DNA from: Diplonema japonicum
Lineage: Eukaryota > Euglenozoa > Diplonemea > Diplonemida > Diplonemidae
NCBI GenBank assembly: GCA_964019335.1
Contig: OZ025654.1
Location: 186,001-250,000, forward strand
Direction: 5' to 3'
DNA length: 64,000 nucleotides
Shown here: positions 17,795-26,717 of the stretch, piece by piece
Layout of the letters: every line of letters begins with the position of its first letter
Numbering within the stretch: position 1 is the stretch's first letter
Made by a program: the position numbers and the translations under genes
The notes under the pieces: generated by a model
What the model was told of the DNA's origin: nothing
Seen by the model: only the letters and a program-made list of their open reading frames with translations
Databases searched by the model: none

Positions 17795-18352
17795 TTAATT
17801 CCAACCCAAATTACCAGCCCCTGAGAAAGAAGAAAAAAAAAATACCTTTACGGCTGACCCGCTGATACAATTGAACTCCTTAAGCTGCTGGTTCCATCGT
17901 TTGAAATTGTCGTTGATAGTTGTGATATTGTTCTGCATAGAGGGGAAGGTCCTTGCGACAGCAGTGAAGTGTGCGAGGCCTATACCGTTAATGAAGCCTA
18001 TCTGCCCCTCAGCAAGGGCACGTTCTTTATCGCGATCAAACATAGGGAGCACGGTCTCCCCCAGTTCACGCTCCTTGTCCCCTTGGCAGTAGAACTCTTC
18101 TGTAACAGCGACGGCCCATTTTTTTGAGATGGCGAATGGTTTTGTGATGTTGCTGATGTCGGCAGACTTCAGCAAAATCTGCAGTAGTGTCATCCTATGA
18201 TCGTCGTTGTGGAGATCGAAGCAGCCCATCGAACGCAGCGCGTCGTGCAGCTCCTTATGCCTTGCCATGTCAGTCGCGAGAATGCAGTTTATCATAATCT
18301 TGTAAGCGTGCTTCTGATCGTCTTGATTCAAGGAACTGAATATATCATAGTC
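17795..18352 (-). CDS. Class I cyclic-nucleotide phosphodiesterase, C-terminal part
   Basis: The frame enters from the assembly gap at 18352. It reads YDIFSSLNQDDQKHAYKIM, CILATDMARHKEL and LLKSADISN (metal-ligand Asp), then EGQIGFINGI, where the Gln corresponds to the invariant purine-binding glutamine. This is the C-terminal half of a PDEase I domain, which hydrolyses cAMP or cGMP. The N-terminal HD metal motifs should lie in or beyond the gap; the sequence across the gap is not PDE. Homology fades at about 17840, and the last 15 residues are translated T-rich sequence at the LINE's 5' border, so the natural end may have been displaced. It would oppose the cyclases of this window. Confidence 0.8.
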   Translation of the reverse strand, partial: DYDIFSSLNQDDQKHAYKIMINCILATDMARHKELHDALRSMGCFDLHNDDHRMTLLQILLKSADISNITKPFAISKKWAVAVTEEFYCQGDKERELGETVLPMFDRDKERALAEGQIGFINGIGLAHFTAVARTFPSMQNNITTINDNFKRWNQQLKEFNCISGSAVKVFFFSSFSGAGNLGWN

Positions 18353-18552
18353 NNNNNNNNNNNNNNNNNNNNNNNNNNNNNNNNNNNNNNNNNNNNNNNN
18401 NNNNNNNNNNNNNNNNNNNNNNNNNNNNNNNNNNNNNNNNNNNNNNNNNNNNNNNNNNNNNNNNNNNNNNNNNNNNNNNNNNNNNNNNNNNNNNNNNNNN
18501 NNNNNNNNNNNNNNNNNNNNNNNNNNNNNNNNNNNNNNNNNNNNNNNNNNNN
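18353..18552. other. Assembly gap (200 N)
   Basis: Exactly 200 unknown bases. It is flanked on the right by three GCGGGTTT units (18558-18585), so a tandem repeat may have stopped assembly. Both flanking ORFs run into it from unrelated proteins. Confidence 0.99.
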
Positions 18553-19401
18553 TCGTGCGGGTTTGCGGGTTTGCGGGTTTGCCCCGGCTCCCATCAGGTC
18601 GACCTCTTCAACACCCATCTTCCGCAGATGGTCCTGGACAGTGCGCCTCGTCTCCTTCTCGCAGGGCCCCCTCCCCTCGTAGACGTCGAGGGTGACCTTC
18701 CTTCCATCCCTCACCCACGCCTTCACTTTGATCAGGTCCTTGACCTTTCCCACTGGGGCCCTTATCCTTGCATCGCTCTCCAAGAACTCACGTAGTGTCA
18801 CCTTGGTAGCGCCGGCTCCCGCCGCAATGCCCACTACCCCTTCCTTCCCCGGTGTCGGGTGGTGTCTGCACCCCCGGGTCTGCAACTTGACCACCCTCCA
18901 TGCCGTTTCCAGAGTCCCCTTGAGCACGCCACCCTTGAAACGAACAGGTTGCACCGCCGAACACCCACACGCGTACGTGATCTGGAAATCCTGGACCGTC
19001 CTCGGGAACTCGAACTCGCGGTATGTCTCCGACTTCTGCACCTTACAACCCACAATGGGGCTGCGGCGCTCTCCGTCTGACCCACCTTCCATGTATCCAA
19101 GTCCAGCAATACCAATCTGGCCAGCCATAGCCACCTCCAGCGGAACACCCAGCGACTCGGCCTTCGCAAGAAGCATCTCCTCAGTCCTCTCCCTTCCAGG
19201 GTCCGTTCCTTCTTCAAGGATGATCTCCACCCGGCCCTCGAACTGGATGATGAACTTGAGCAGTCGGTCCCCCGGCCTCGCCCTCAGTGGCACCATCGCT
19301 CTCGGAATTGGGATGCCCATCACCACATCAATCGGGTCAAGCTGAACGAAGTCTCCCCCTACTTCCACCTGCTGTTCCCTTTCCGGTGCCCCGACTCCCA
19401 T
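18553..19401 (-). CDS. Unrecognised GC-rich ORF running into the gap
   Basis: From ATG at 19401, about 283 codons reach the gap. The frame is also open upstream to about 19555 without an ATG. The start, MGVGAPEREQQVEVGGDFVQ, follows a Gly/Pro-rich stretch (PSGGSQSGPDTPRGG) similar in style to the LINE ORF1 N-terminus. Middle parts look folded (LLKFIIQFEGRVEIILEEG, FQITYACGCSAVQP). I do not recognise a domain. It could be a retroelement gag/ORF1 or a host gene. A CTTCAG site lies at about 19531. The C-terminus is unknown. Confidence 0.45.
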
Positions 19402-19708
19402 CAGCTGATCTCCCTCTGGCGTCTGGATCCCACCCCTAGGTGTGTCAGGCCCCGACTGGCTGCCTCCGCTCGGTGCGTTCCCGCCCTCTTTGGTCCCTTC
19501 AGGGGCGTCATCCGCCTGCGGCTTCAGAGTCTGAAGTAGGTATAGATACGACCCCGAACTCGTCTTTATTCCATTATCTTATTGCAACCGGGTAGCGCAA
19601 TGTTGCATTTCGAGGCCACGTCTAGATGAACGTGGTAATGCTCATTTTGTGCCTGTCGTGCATGATTGATTAATAGGAAGCAGAAGGCAATAAGACTAAC
19701 GGCCAACC

Positions 19709-21343
19709 TTACCAGCTCAACATGTTAATAGACCTTTCATATCTTATCAATGTGGCCACAGGTATCCAGAAGTACGAATCAAGCATCTTGTGGTAAAGTG
19801 CCTTCCGTGATACTTCTTCCCTGCATTCCAATATGCATCTAAAAGTAGCTTCGCTGTCTACGAACAGCCTTGCCGCCTCCTGCTTTTCGTTGCTCACGAT
19901 ATTTGCTCTGTAGCTAGCTTCATCAGGCCTTAAACTGTTCAGCTGCTTCGTAGCTGATCGAGACATGCGTGCAAGTTCCTTCTCACGCAAAGCAAGTAAA
20001 GGTTGTAGAGCCGTTTCTTCAGCTTCTCGAACACGGCAGCGCGCTTTATATTCTGCCTTCTTGACCGCAGACACTCGTAGGGCATGCCGTTCCATTGCTG
20101 CACGTTGCTCATTGTACTTCTTTTTCACCTGCATCCACACTTCGTTCTTGTCAATCTTCAAAAACTCTCGATGTTCATTGTCTGCGATGGCAACCCTTTC
20201 GTAGTTTTGCTGCTCTTGCATTGCTTGCCTCTCCTGTAAAAAAGCGTGCTCCCTGGCAGCTGTCTCTTGCTCCAACGTCTTTTGACGAAGCACTGCTTGT
20301 TTCTCGTTCTCTTCCTTAACCTCCCTTTGCAACGTGTTTTGGGCATCTCGTTCTTTCCGTCGCTTGTCTCGATTTGCTCGCTTCTGCTGCTTTGTCAACG
20401 GTGGTGGGGGAAGACTAGCTTTTGTGTAGTCATAAAACATGTCGTACTTCGGGCACAACTTCTTACCAAGGTACAGCTCGTACATGCTTGCCTCCACTTG
20501 CTTGTTGTCCGTAAAGACACCGTTAAGTACGGACCTTGGTGGATAACCAGAAAGCAAGGGGCCCAGCAGTGCAGCGTCTTCTTTGAAGGCACCATCGAAC
20601 AACAGGAAACACGTCGCTGTACAATACACACACTCCACTGCCGTCAAGCCCTCAGCAACAGTTGCTGTGTCAAGGTCCTTCATGTGGTTCAACGCAAAGA
20701 TACCTTTCTCGTGCTCCAAGTAGTTATCACCAAGCTCATCCCACTGGAGCAGAAACAGGTTGCCATCGCAAGCTAAGAACCTAACGAAGCTTCCAGAGTC
20801 CAAGGAAAGGTATAGGAGAGCAACCTGTTTCGCTGCTTTTAACAACACTTGATTGACTCCGGCCACTTTGAAAACCACATCTCGCAGTGCCGCAAGGACG
20901 TCGGGAGCCAGTGAGATACAAAAAGCGCGTTCCCTCTTGGAAAGAAGCGATAAGACCTTTAAGAAAACACCCACTGCCATACCCTGCAGCAGCTTATTTG
21001 GTGATGATGCACGTAGAATCTGTTTGCAGATAAGCAGCAATACCTTCCTCGCAGAAAACTTCCATGTATCTGGGCTAGAAGCGTAGCCCAGCAGCCATGC
21101 CTTGATATCGGCTGCTAGGGCTTTAACAACACGTGCAATCTTGTTATTTTTGTTGCCTGTCCTCGTAAGGGCAGTGATTCTACACATGTTCACGACATCA
21201 TTCGTCTTCACAGCCTCATCCCATCTTGCCTCTATTGCCTTCCTGCACCGCCACCATTTTGCAACAATACGGTGGAGCCTTTCTTTGTTGCTACGCTCCC
21301 TGCGTTGTGCTCTTAGCTTTTCTCTATCCGCAGCGCCCGCCAT
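19709..21343 (-). CDS. Coiled-coil protein of unknown function
   Basis: 544 aa from ATG at 21343, directly after a TTATTCAG acceptor-like site at 21348. The N-terminus is basic (MAGAADREKLRAQRRERSNK). Residues about 60-330 look alpha-helical and globular, with ARM/HEAT-like hydrophobic patterning. From about 335, after SLPPPPLTKQQKRANRDKRR, a long charged coiled coil runs almost to the end. There is no signal peptide or membrane segment. It is probably a cytoplasmic or cytoskeletal/flagellar protein, but that is a guess from composition. Its start is 75 nt from the stop of the next gene upstream, the tightest spacing here. Confidence 0.75.
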   Translation of the reverse strand: MAGAADREKLRAQRRERSNKERLHRIVAKWWRCRKAIEARWDEAVKTNDVVNMCRITALTRTGNKNNKIARVVKALAADIKAWLLGYASSPDTWKFSARKVLLLICKQILRASSPNKLLQGMAVGVFLKVLSLLSKRERAFCISLAPDVLAALRDVVFKVAGVNQVLLKAAKQVALLYLSLDSGSFVRFLACDGNLFLLQWDELGDNYLEHEKGIFALNHMKDLDTATVAEGLTAVECVYCTATCFLLFDGAFKEDAALLGPLLSGYPPRSVLNGVFTDNKQVEASMYELYLGKKLCPKYDMFYDYTKASLPPPPLTKQQKRANRDKRRKERDAQNTLQREVKEENEKQAVLRQKTLEQETAAREHAFLQERQAMQEQQNYERVAIADNEHREFLKIDKNEVWMQVKKKYNEQRAAMERHALRVSAVKKAEYKARCRVREAEETALQPLLALREKELARMSRSATKQLNSLRPDEASYRANIVSNEKQEAARLFVDSEATFRCILECREEVSRKALYHKMLDSYFWIPVATLIRYERSINMLSW

Positions 21344-21418
21344 TGACCTGAATAATTGATTCCACAAACAGTGAATACAGGTAGGTAAATAATACAAATT
21401 GTCAGACTGGTAAGCCTG

Positions 21419-21670
21419 CTAGCTGTCGTACGAGACCTTCACAGACCTCTTATATACCCTGCCCCGATCGTGGATCACTGCCATCGCGTACCAGTCTGGA
21501 GGGGAATTAACTTTTGGCTGCTTCGGCTTTTTTATCCGCTCCTTCATCTTCCTGGCTTTGACCTCTTTGCCTTTCTGTTCTGCAGATGAGAAATACTGCA
21601 AAGCCTTAGCTACGGTAACACCAGTTTGAAACTGCTCCTGTAATAACTCTAGCTGCTTGCGTGTAACCAT
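21419..21670 (-). CDS. Small basic protein, unknown
   Basis: 83 aa from ATG at 21670 (MVTRKQLELLQEQFQTGVTV), ending KRSVKVSYDS. A helical N-terminus is followed by a Lys-rich stretch (RKMKERIKKPKQPK) and a short conserved-looking tail (PDWYAMAVIHDRGRVYKRS). An open extension to 21748 lacks protein-like composition. I do not recognise it. Size, spacing and coding-like composition support a real small gene. Confidence 0.5.
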   Translation of the reverse strand: MVTRKQLELLQEQFQTGVTVAKALQYFSSAEQKGKEVKARKMKERIKKPKQPKVNSPPDWYAMAVIHDRGRVYKRSVKVSYDS

Positions 21671-22355
21671 CTCGTACCTTTTATGAGTCGAAGCGCGTGT
21701 CAAACAAAAAAAACAATGAAACAAAATGAACAACAAAGTTGAAAACACGATGCACGCTTTTAATAATGTGTCCTCTCTTCAGCCTATCCGAAGCAATGAG
21801 CTTTGCCTTTTCGGACTGGAATATTAGGAACAGTAAACGGAGAAAAACTTCGCTGCGAATAAAAATAGGGAAAAAGAAAACACCATTCGAGAGTCTCAAT
21901 TGATCTCATGTCAAGAGACCTTTTATCTTCTTTTTGCGCTTTTTCAGTTTTATAATAATATATCAGCCAGAATATCATGGTGCGGTATTCATATTCATAC
22001 TGCACAATAGTATATCCAAGAGATAGCTGGTGCAATGAGAAGGTAATTAAACCACCTCCGCACGTAATTCTTTTTGCGTTGTTCTATTCGTGCGTTTAAC
22101 CTTCATTCCGCTTGGGAAAAAAGAAAGTGTCTTTACCTCCCTTAGACAAAAGCACCACCTCTAAAACCCGTGTTCAACCCCTCTGGTTGAGAGATTGCTA
22201 TTTTCACAACCAATGGAGGGAATGAGCTCAATAGTCGCGGAAATTCCAAAATTCCCTAAATTCCCCCTAAACCTTGCTTGACGGGGTTTAGAGCAATAAG
22301 GCGCTATTATTGAACAAACTATCAAGGCCACTGAAGGTCTCGAGTTCCTTAAAAT
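21671..22355. other. Spacer
   Basis: AT-rich sequence between the small basic gene and the 3' end of the next gene. I see no gene or recognisable repeat. Confidence 0.6.
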
Positions 22356-24866
22356 CTATAGCACGAAGCGTTGGTAGGGCGTGGTGTCGTTGTTCACAGC
22401 AGTTGGCGTTTCATCTGCAGAAGACAGTGTGCCGTCAAGGACATCGTCCATGTCCATATCCCCTGCACTGATTTCCTCAAGAGGTACACCATCGCGTGCT
22501 GTGAACAATCCATACTGTAGTCTAGTACGCCTGCCAGACAGCAAGATGTAGGCTTCGCTACAAACATCAGCAGCAACCTTGAACAGCAGGATCCCCACAG
22601 CAACCATCAATACAGTGGATGCTACGCCAAACACCCCATGCTCAAGGTCCTCCGAGTAGTACCCAGCCGCCATCAGCACCATCGCCACGCCCTGCACGCC
22701 ATGTAATATCGTCTGCGTTATTACATCCCTCTGCCGTGCATGAGGTGCCAGTACTGCCTCTAAAAACATCGCAGCAAAGAATACCAAAGCTGCGAACGAC
22801 TTCTTATGTCCGCACCACTCGAGCTCCGAGCCCTGCGCCACGTTAATCAGCGCGATGGATAGCGACGTTCCACATTCCACCGCGAAAAACCACACGTACC
22901 CACACTTATACGTGCGCATCATCGACGCATGTCGCTGCACCCATCTACAAAACGGCTCAGTGTTCACCCATTCCCCCTTTCCCAGCACCACCTCTCTCAA
23001 CTTCCCGCATTTGTTTTCAACAATGTAACAAGCTGACTTCGGCGCTTCGTGAACCATTAATATTGCCAAGCGCGCAGGTACATATATGCAGGATGCCATG
23101 CCAACCACACCCAACACAAAGCTCCCTATGTTGAACGGGTGCACTATCAGATCAGCAGCTCCCAACGCAGTGCCCTGATACAGAACCTGGAATATTGTCA
23201 TCGGCGCAGAAGGGAATCGCAACAGTCCTTGTGCATCAAGTCCTTCCATGAGGTCTGGAAGCAACGTTCGACCCCAATTGTTGAGTATGCCAAATGCAAT
23301 GTAGCACAGCAGTCCGAACCCAAAGGTGATGGCAAAGTTTCCCACCACAAGCCCCACAGATTCGCTCCCCCAAATCTCGAGCTGAGTCGGGTGTAGCACA
23401 CGAGGCAATTTCTGCCGTTTTCCATTCATGTTGCACCCTAAGCTCACCACCACTAAGCGTGTTGCTGTCCCCGCTGCTGCTCCAGCTGCAGCGACTGAGC
23501 CTGCAGCCGCAGCTGATCCTGCTGTGCTGATCTCTTTTTCTTTGGCGAGTACCTCTGGAACACTCGTAGCAGGGATGAGTGTTGCAGGTGCTGAGGATAT
23601 GGGAATTTCAGTTTCTGGAGCATTTGTTAACGGAACATTCGTAACTGCTGGCACAGCAGTTGGAGGGGGAGCTGCCTGGGGTATAAAAGTGGCTGGCACG
23701 GGTGTAGGTACAGATGTCGGGGGCACTGCAGGAGGCACAGTTGCAGGAGACAGCGTAAATGGCGCAGGTGTAGCTGTCAACGGTAATGGTGTTGGGACTA
23801 ATGTCCTCGGTGCTCCTGTTTGCGGCGGAACGGTGGGTGGTGCAACAGTTGGTGCAGCTGTGGGTGCTACTGTTGGCTCTGCAGTGTGGGGCAGCAGATC
23901 CGAAATATCGACTATGATAAATCCACGGGTGTCCTGACACATAAACAACAAGTTTTCGTGCAATCCCAATGGCAACATGGGCCTGCCCCCAACAAGCAGG
24001 GAGCCTCGTGGCTTGAAAGATGGCAAGTCAACACCATCGACACGCAACTCGTCGCCACGAGAAGTGAACAGCAAGTCGTTTAACCGCAGAACACCTACAA
24101 GATCGTCTGAACCACCTATATCAAAGGACTTAATGTTCCATGTCGACAGTGAGGGGTCGGAGACATCCACTTGGTCAATATATGTTCTTGAAGTGATGAA
24201 GGCTGTGGCACCGTCAGAAGAGAGATCAAGGGCAGTTGTGATATCAGGCATTCTCTCAAGTCCCAGCAGGGATAATTTGTATGTTGTGGGGTCGATGGAG
24301 TAGACCATATAATAGGGACTGATGATGTACAGACCAACGACGTGCAACCGCATGTTACTTAGATCTAACTTTATGTCGTTGCACTTTCGCATCGAGAGGA
24401 GACTTGTTGCCTTTGGGGTTCTTGAGACATCAAATACATGCACACCAGCATCAATGCAGGCATAGACTACATTGCTGCCTGGGACGGTAACCAGAGCGAC
24501 ACCATCAGTAGTAGCGTCCTTTGTACTCCCGCCCATGTGCACAGGAGACGCTGGTGTTGAGATGTCAAGCTTCACCAACACACCCCTTTTGCCAATAATG
24601 TAGCAAACATCGCCATCCACCAGGACAGCCCTCGTATCCTCGCCAGGATAACTCCCTACCAAGGTCAAGCCAACAGCAGAGTTTGTAGCATTCGAAACAT
24701 TGCTGTAGTCCACGACAAGCAATCCTCCCTCTTTGTCACCCACAAAAGCGACATCCCCCTTGAGGTCATAACCGCTGGCACCTATAGGACTGTCATACCT
24801 CCCAACCACCTTTTGGCACACCACATGGATCACGCATGACAGCAACATAATTCCAACTGACACCAT
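22356..24866 (-). CDS. Stalked 7TM surface protein with LVIVD-type propeller
   Basis: 836 aa from ATG at 24866 (MVSVGIMLLSCVIHVVC, a signal peptide). The open frame extends six codons further but begins TTG. The ectodomain (about 25-320) contains repeats such as GGLLVVDYSN and HVFDVSRTP, typical of LVIVD beta-propellers. A PT/AP-rich stalk follows (about 322-440), then AGSAAAAGSVAAAGAAAG, the GCNMNGKRQKL Cys motif, LHPTQL and seven hydrophobic helices (about 505-780). The tail is acidic. It shares the membrane module with the genes at 5907, 27905 and 58942 and is closest to 27905. Probably a plasma-membrane receptor; ligand and signal are unknown. Confidence 0.85.
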   Translation of the reverse strand: MVSVGIMLLSCVIHVVCQKVVGRYDSPIGASGYDLKGDVAFVGDKEGGLLVVDYSNVSNATNSAVGLTLVGSYPGEDTRAVLVDGDVCYIIGKRGVLVKLDISTPASPVHMGGSTKDATTDGVALVTVPGSNVVYACIDAGVHVFDVSRTPKATSLLSMRKCNDIKLDLSNMRLHVVGLYIISPYYMVYSIDPTTYKLSLLGLERMPDITTALDLSSDGATAFITSRTYIDQVDVSDPSLSTWNIKSFDIGGSDDLVGVLRLNDLLFTSRGDELRVDGVDLPSFKPRGSLLVGGRPMLPLGLHENLLFMCQDTRGFIIVDISDLLPHTAEPTVAPTAAPTVAPPTVPPQTGAPRTLVPTPLPLTATPAPFTLSPATVPPAVPPTSVPTPVPATFIPQAAPPPTAVPAVTNVPLTNAPETEIPISSAPATLIPATSVPEVLAKEKEISTAGSAAAAGSVAAAGAAAGTATRLVVVSLGCNMNGKRQKLPRVLHPTQLEIWGSESVGLVVGNFAITFGFGLLCYIAFGILNNWGRTLLPDLMEGLDAQGLLRFPSAPMTIFQVLYQGTALGAADLIVHPFNIGSFVLGVVGMASCIYVPARLAILMVHEAPKSACYIVENKCGKLREVVLGKGEWVNTEPFCRWVQRHASMMRTYKCGYVWFFAVECGTSLSIALINVAQGSELEWCGHKKSFAALVFFAAMFLEAVLAPHARQRDVITQTILHGVQGVAMVLMAAGYYSEDLEHGVFGVASTVLMVAVGILLFKVAADVCSEAYILLSGRRTRLQYGLFTARDGVPLEEISAGDMDMDDVLDGTLSSADETPTAVNNDTTPYQRFVL

Positions 24867-24896
24867 TCTGCTTCCGGCACACAAACATTTCGCGTC

Positions 24897-24920
24897 CTGT
24901 GGAGGGGTATTAAAATAAGG
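24897..24920 (-). promoter_or_regulatory. Acceptor-like CCTCCACAG before the 22356 gene
   Basis: On the minus strand TTATTTTAATACCCCTCCACAG ends at 24897, 30 nt before the chosen ATG. An out-of-frame ATG (TTTGTGTGCC follows) lies between. Confidence 0.45.
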
Positions 24921-25140
24921 TTAAAGCTAAGTGCTAAATCTGAATACCCACAAAAGAGAAAGTCTCACTCGCACCGCTATTAAGTACTAACCGCGGTGAG
25001 CGACAACGTTGGTGGACAACACGCATACAGCTGTTTTGACCAAAAGAAAAAAAGAAGGGAAGGAATTGCTTCAATTGAATCATTGGTTCATTCAACACTA
25101 CTTTATATCATGCACTGAAAGTACTATAAGTGTTTTAACT

Positions 25141-26717
25141 ATGTTCATGCACTGAAAGTATAGAACCTGCTGTCATGTCCATCGACCTCGTCGGTCTTGA
25201 AGGTGCCAGTCACGGAGCCGAGGTCCTTGTGGTTCCAGATGTCACGGACAGCAACAGTCTGAGTGGCAGAGAAGCCAAGCTCGGTAAGGTCAATGGTGGT
25301 TGTGTAGCCTTTGGAAGGGGCATTGTTCAAGACGAGAGCAGCGGTGCTGCTGCTGGACACAGGCTTGGCCCACAGCTGGATGGTAGGATCCTTCCCCCCA
25401 GCGCTCTGCACAAGCCTACCGGGGTGACCAGCCCAGGCCTGGTTCACCGCAATCGCCTCAGTGTTGCTGATGATGTCCCACACCTTGTCGGTAGTGGCTT
25501 CGTTTGTGACATCGTAGCCAAGGATAAGGGGCGATGACACAATGCACCAGGCACCGAAGTGCGCCCTGTCCTCGTTGTAGTTAGCAAGGTTACCAACCTC
25601 GAGCATGTCAGGGTAGGCCCAAGTACCGGGCCTTGCAAGAGGGGGGTTGCCCTGGTAAGGTGTCGTGGTCTGCAGGTTGCTGAACATGGAAGCCCAGGTG
25701 CTCCTAATGTCACCAGAAGAGCGGAAGAAGTTGTAGGGGCAGTTGGAAGGGGAAGTGGTACCAGTGCAAGGGGCGTCGCCGGTGCTCTGACCGGGGACGG
25801 TCTGGCCCCAGTGGCAGTTCTCGATCATGATGGGGCGACCGGTCTGGTTCAGGAGCGCCCCCCACAAGGTGAGGTTTCGGAACTCCCCGCAGCCGTCAAG
25901 CTTGACACCGTCGAAACCGAACTCAGCAACTGCCTTCGCCGACTGCTGCATGTGCTTTGCGATGTACGAGGGGTCCGTGAACTGGGTCTCCTTGCAAATG
26001 CAGTTGTTCATGTACCAACCCACCTTCAGCCCCAGGTTGTGCCCGTGGTCCGTCATGTTCTTCATGCTGGGGAAAGTTGCCGTGTTAATGATCGGGTTCC
26101 CCAACGCATCGTGGAAGGAGTTGTTCACCCCCTTCCCGCACGCCTGCCAGTTGTCATCGAGACCTACGTTCACGTAGCCGAGGTCAGCAATGCTCATCAC
26201 CTTCCCGTTCACTGTCCTCTTCTTCTCCGCGACCTTGTCCATCACCCCCTCCATCAGCTTCTGCGTCACATCTCCGCCGTAGCAGTTCCACGACCTCCAC
26301 CCCATCGGGGGCGTCAGACCGATCCCGTTGTCGATCCCGAACACGGGACCCGCCAGCGCCATAAGCAGCATCGCCTTCATTTTTTTCTTTTTTTTTATGT
26401 GATTAAAAGAGTATCCCTCTGGTAACGAGTGGGCTCAAGTGAGTGGCGAGTGCACAACAGAATTCAGGGGCATTAATAACAAATCTTTTCTTTAGTGAGT
26501 CCCCTGTTTATTCAGACGAGGGGGGACGAGGGAAGGAAGCACAAGACACCTTAAATGCTTCAGGCGTGTCTTCTCGGGTATCTCTTATCTGTCGTGGGTT
26601 TTCCTTTTCTTCTTTGTGAAAAACTGAAAAAAGGAAAGAGGAAACGCTGGGAAAACAAGAACGAAGACACGCCGCATAGAACAGAGAAAAACCTTTGAAG
26701 AAAAAAAAGGGGGGGAA
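25141..26717. repeat. Duplicated alpha-galactosidase unit, copy 1
   Basis: Sequence identical by eye to 44572-46148, covering the whole gene plus about 340 bp upstream of its start. Identity begins 4 bp outside the stop codon and ends at a G run; beyond that the flanks are related but diverged (26740-27015 resembles 47345-47770). Confidence 0.9.
25145..26380 (-). CDS. Secreted GH27 alpha-galactosidase, copy 1
   Basis: 411 aa with a signal peptide (MKAMLLMALAGPVFG). The GH27 signature starts at GLTPPMGWRSWN. LDDNWQ (about 75), GFDGVKLDGCG with the nucleophile Asp at about 162, SSGDIRSTW with the acid/base Asp at about 224, and YPDMLEVGN all match the family. The C-terminal beta domain is present and the length is normal. 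It cleaves terminal alpha-galactosyl residues from oligosaccharides or glycoconjugates, in the lysosome or outside the cell. A translation identical to the copy at 44576 implies a recent duplication or gene conversion. Confidence 0.95.
   Translation of the reverse strand: MKAMLLMALAGPVFGIDNGIGLTPPMGWRSWNCYGGDVTQKLMEGVMDKVAEKKRTVNGKVMSIADLGYVNVGLDDNWQACGKGVNNSFHDALGNPIINTATFPSMKNMTDHGHNLGLKVGWYMNNCICKETQFTDPSYIAKHMQQSAKAVAEFGFDGVKLDGCGEFRNLTLWGALLNQTGRPIMIENCHWGQTVPGQSTGDAPCTGTTSPSNCPYNFFRSSGDIRSTWASMFSNLQTTTPYQGNPPLARPGTWAYPDMLEVGNLANYNEDRAHFGAWCIVSSPLILGYDVTNEATTDKVWDIISNTEAIAVNQAWAGHPGRLVQSAGGKDPTIQLWAKPVSSSSTAALVLNNAPSKGYTTTIDLTELGFSATQTVAVRDIWNHKDLGSVTGTFKTDEVDGHDSRFYTFSA

Larger units (their letters stand above)
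11640..17840 (-). mobile_element. Full-length non-LTR retrotransposon (LINE)
   Basis: About 6.2 kb with two overlapping intact ORFs: a nucleic-acid-binding ORF1 (15914-17773) and an endonuclease/reverse transcriptase ORF2 (11706-15932). The short 3' UTR contains GGCGTCTCACAAAGACTTCC followed by TTTAACTCAT; the same 3' end recurs at 55085-55112, marking a truncated relative. There are no long terminal repeats. The 5' end lies within about 70 nt of ORF1. Exact termini and target-site duplication were not resolved. Intact ORFs suggest recent activity. Confidence 0.85.

Noticed and set aside
18553-18590. Telomere-like repeat (GCGGGTTT)n
   Set aside because: Only three units, inside an open reading frame, not matching a known telomere repeat; too short to call.
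22356-24884. Frame extensions starting at 24884, 36983, 37938, 21397, 52092 and 61906
   Set aside because: Several begin with TTG, not ATG, and the extra stretch contains the CAG acceptor-like site. The internal ATG gives a proper signal peptide or start.
25559-26425. Plus-strand 288-codon ORF opposite the alpha-galactosidase (also 44990-45856)
   Set aside because: Antisense shadow of a fully recognisable GH27 gene.
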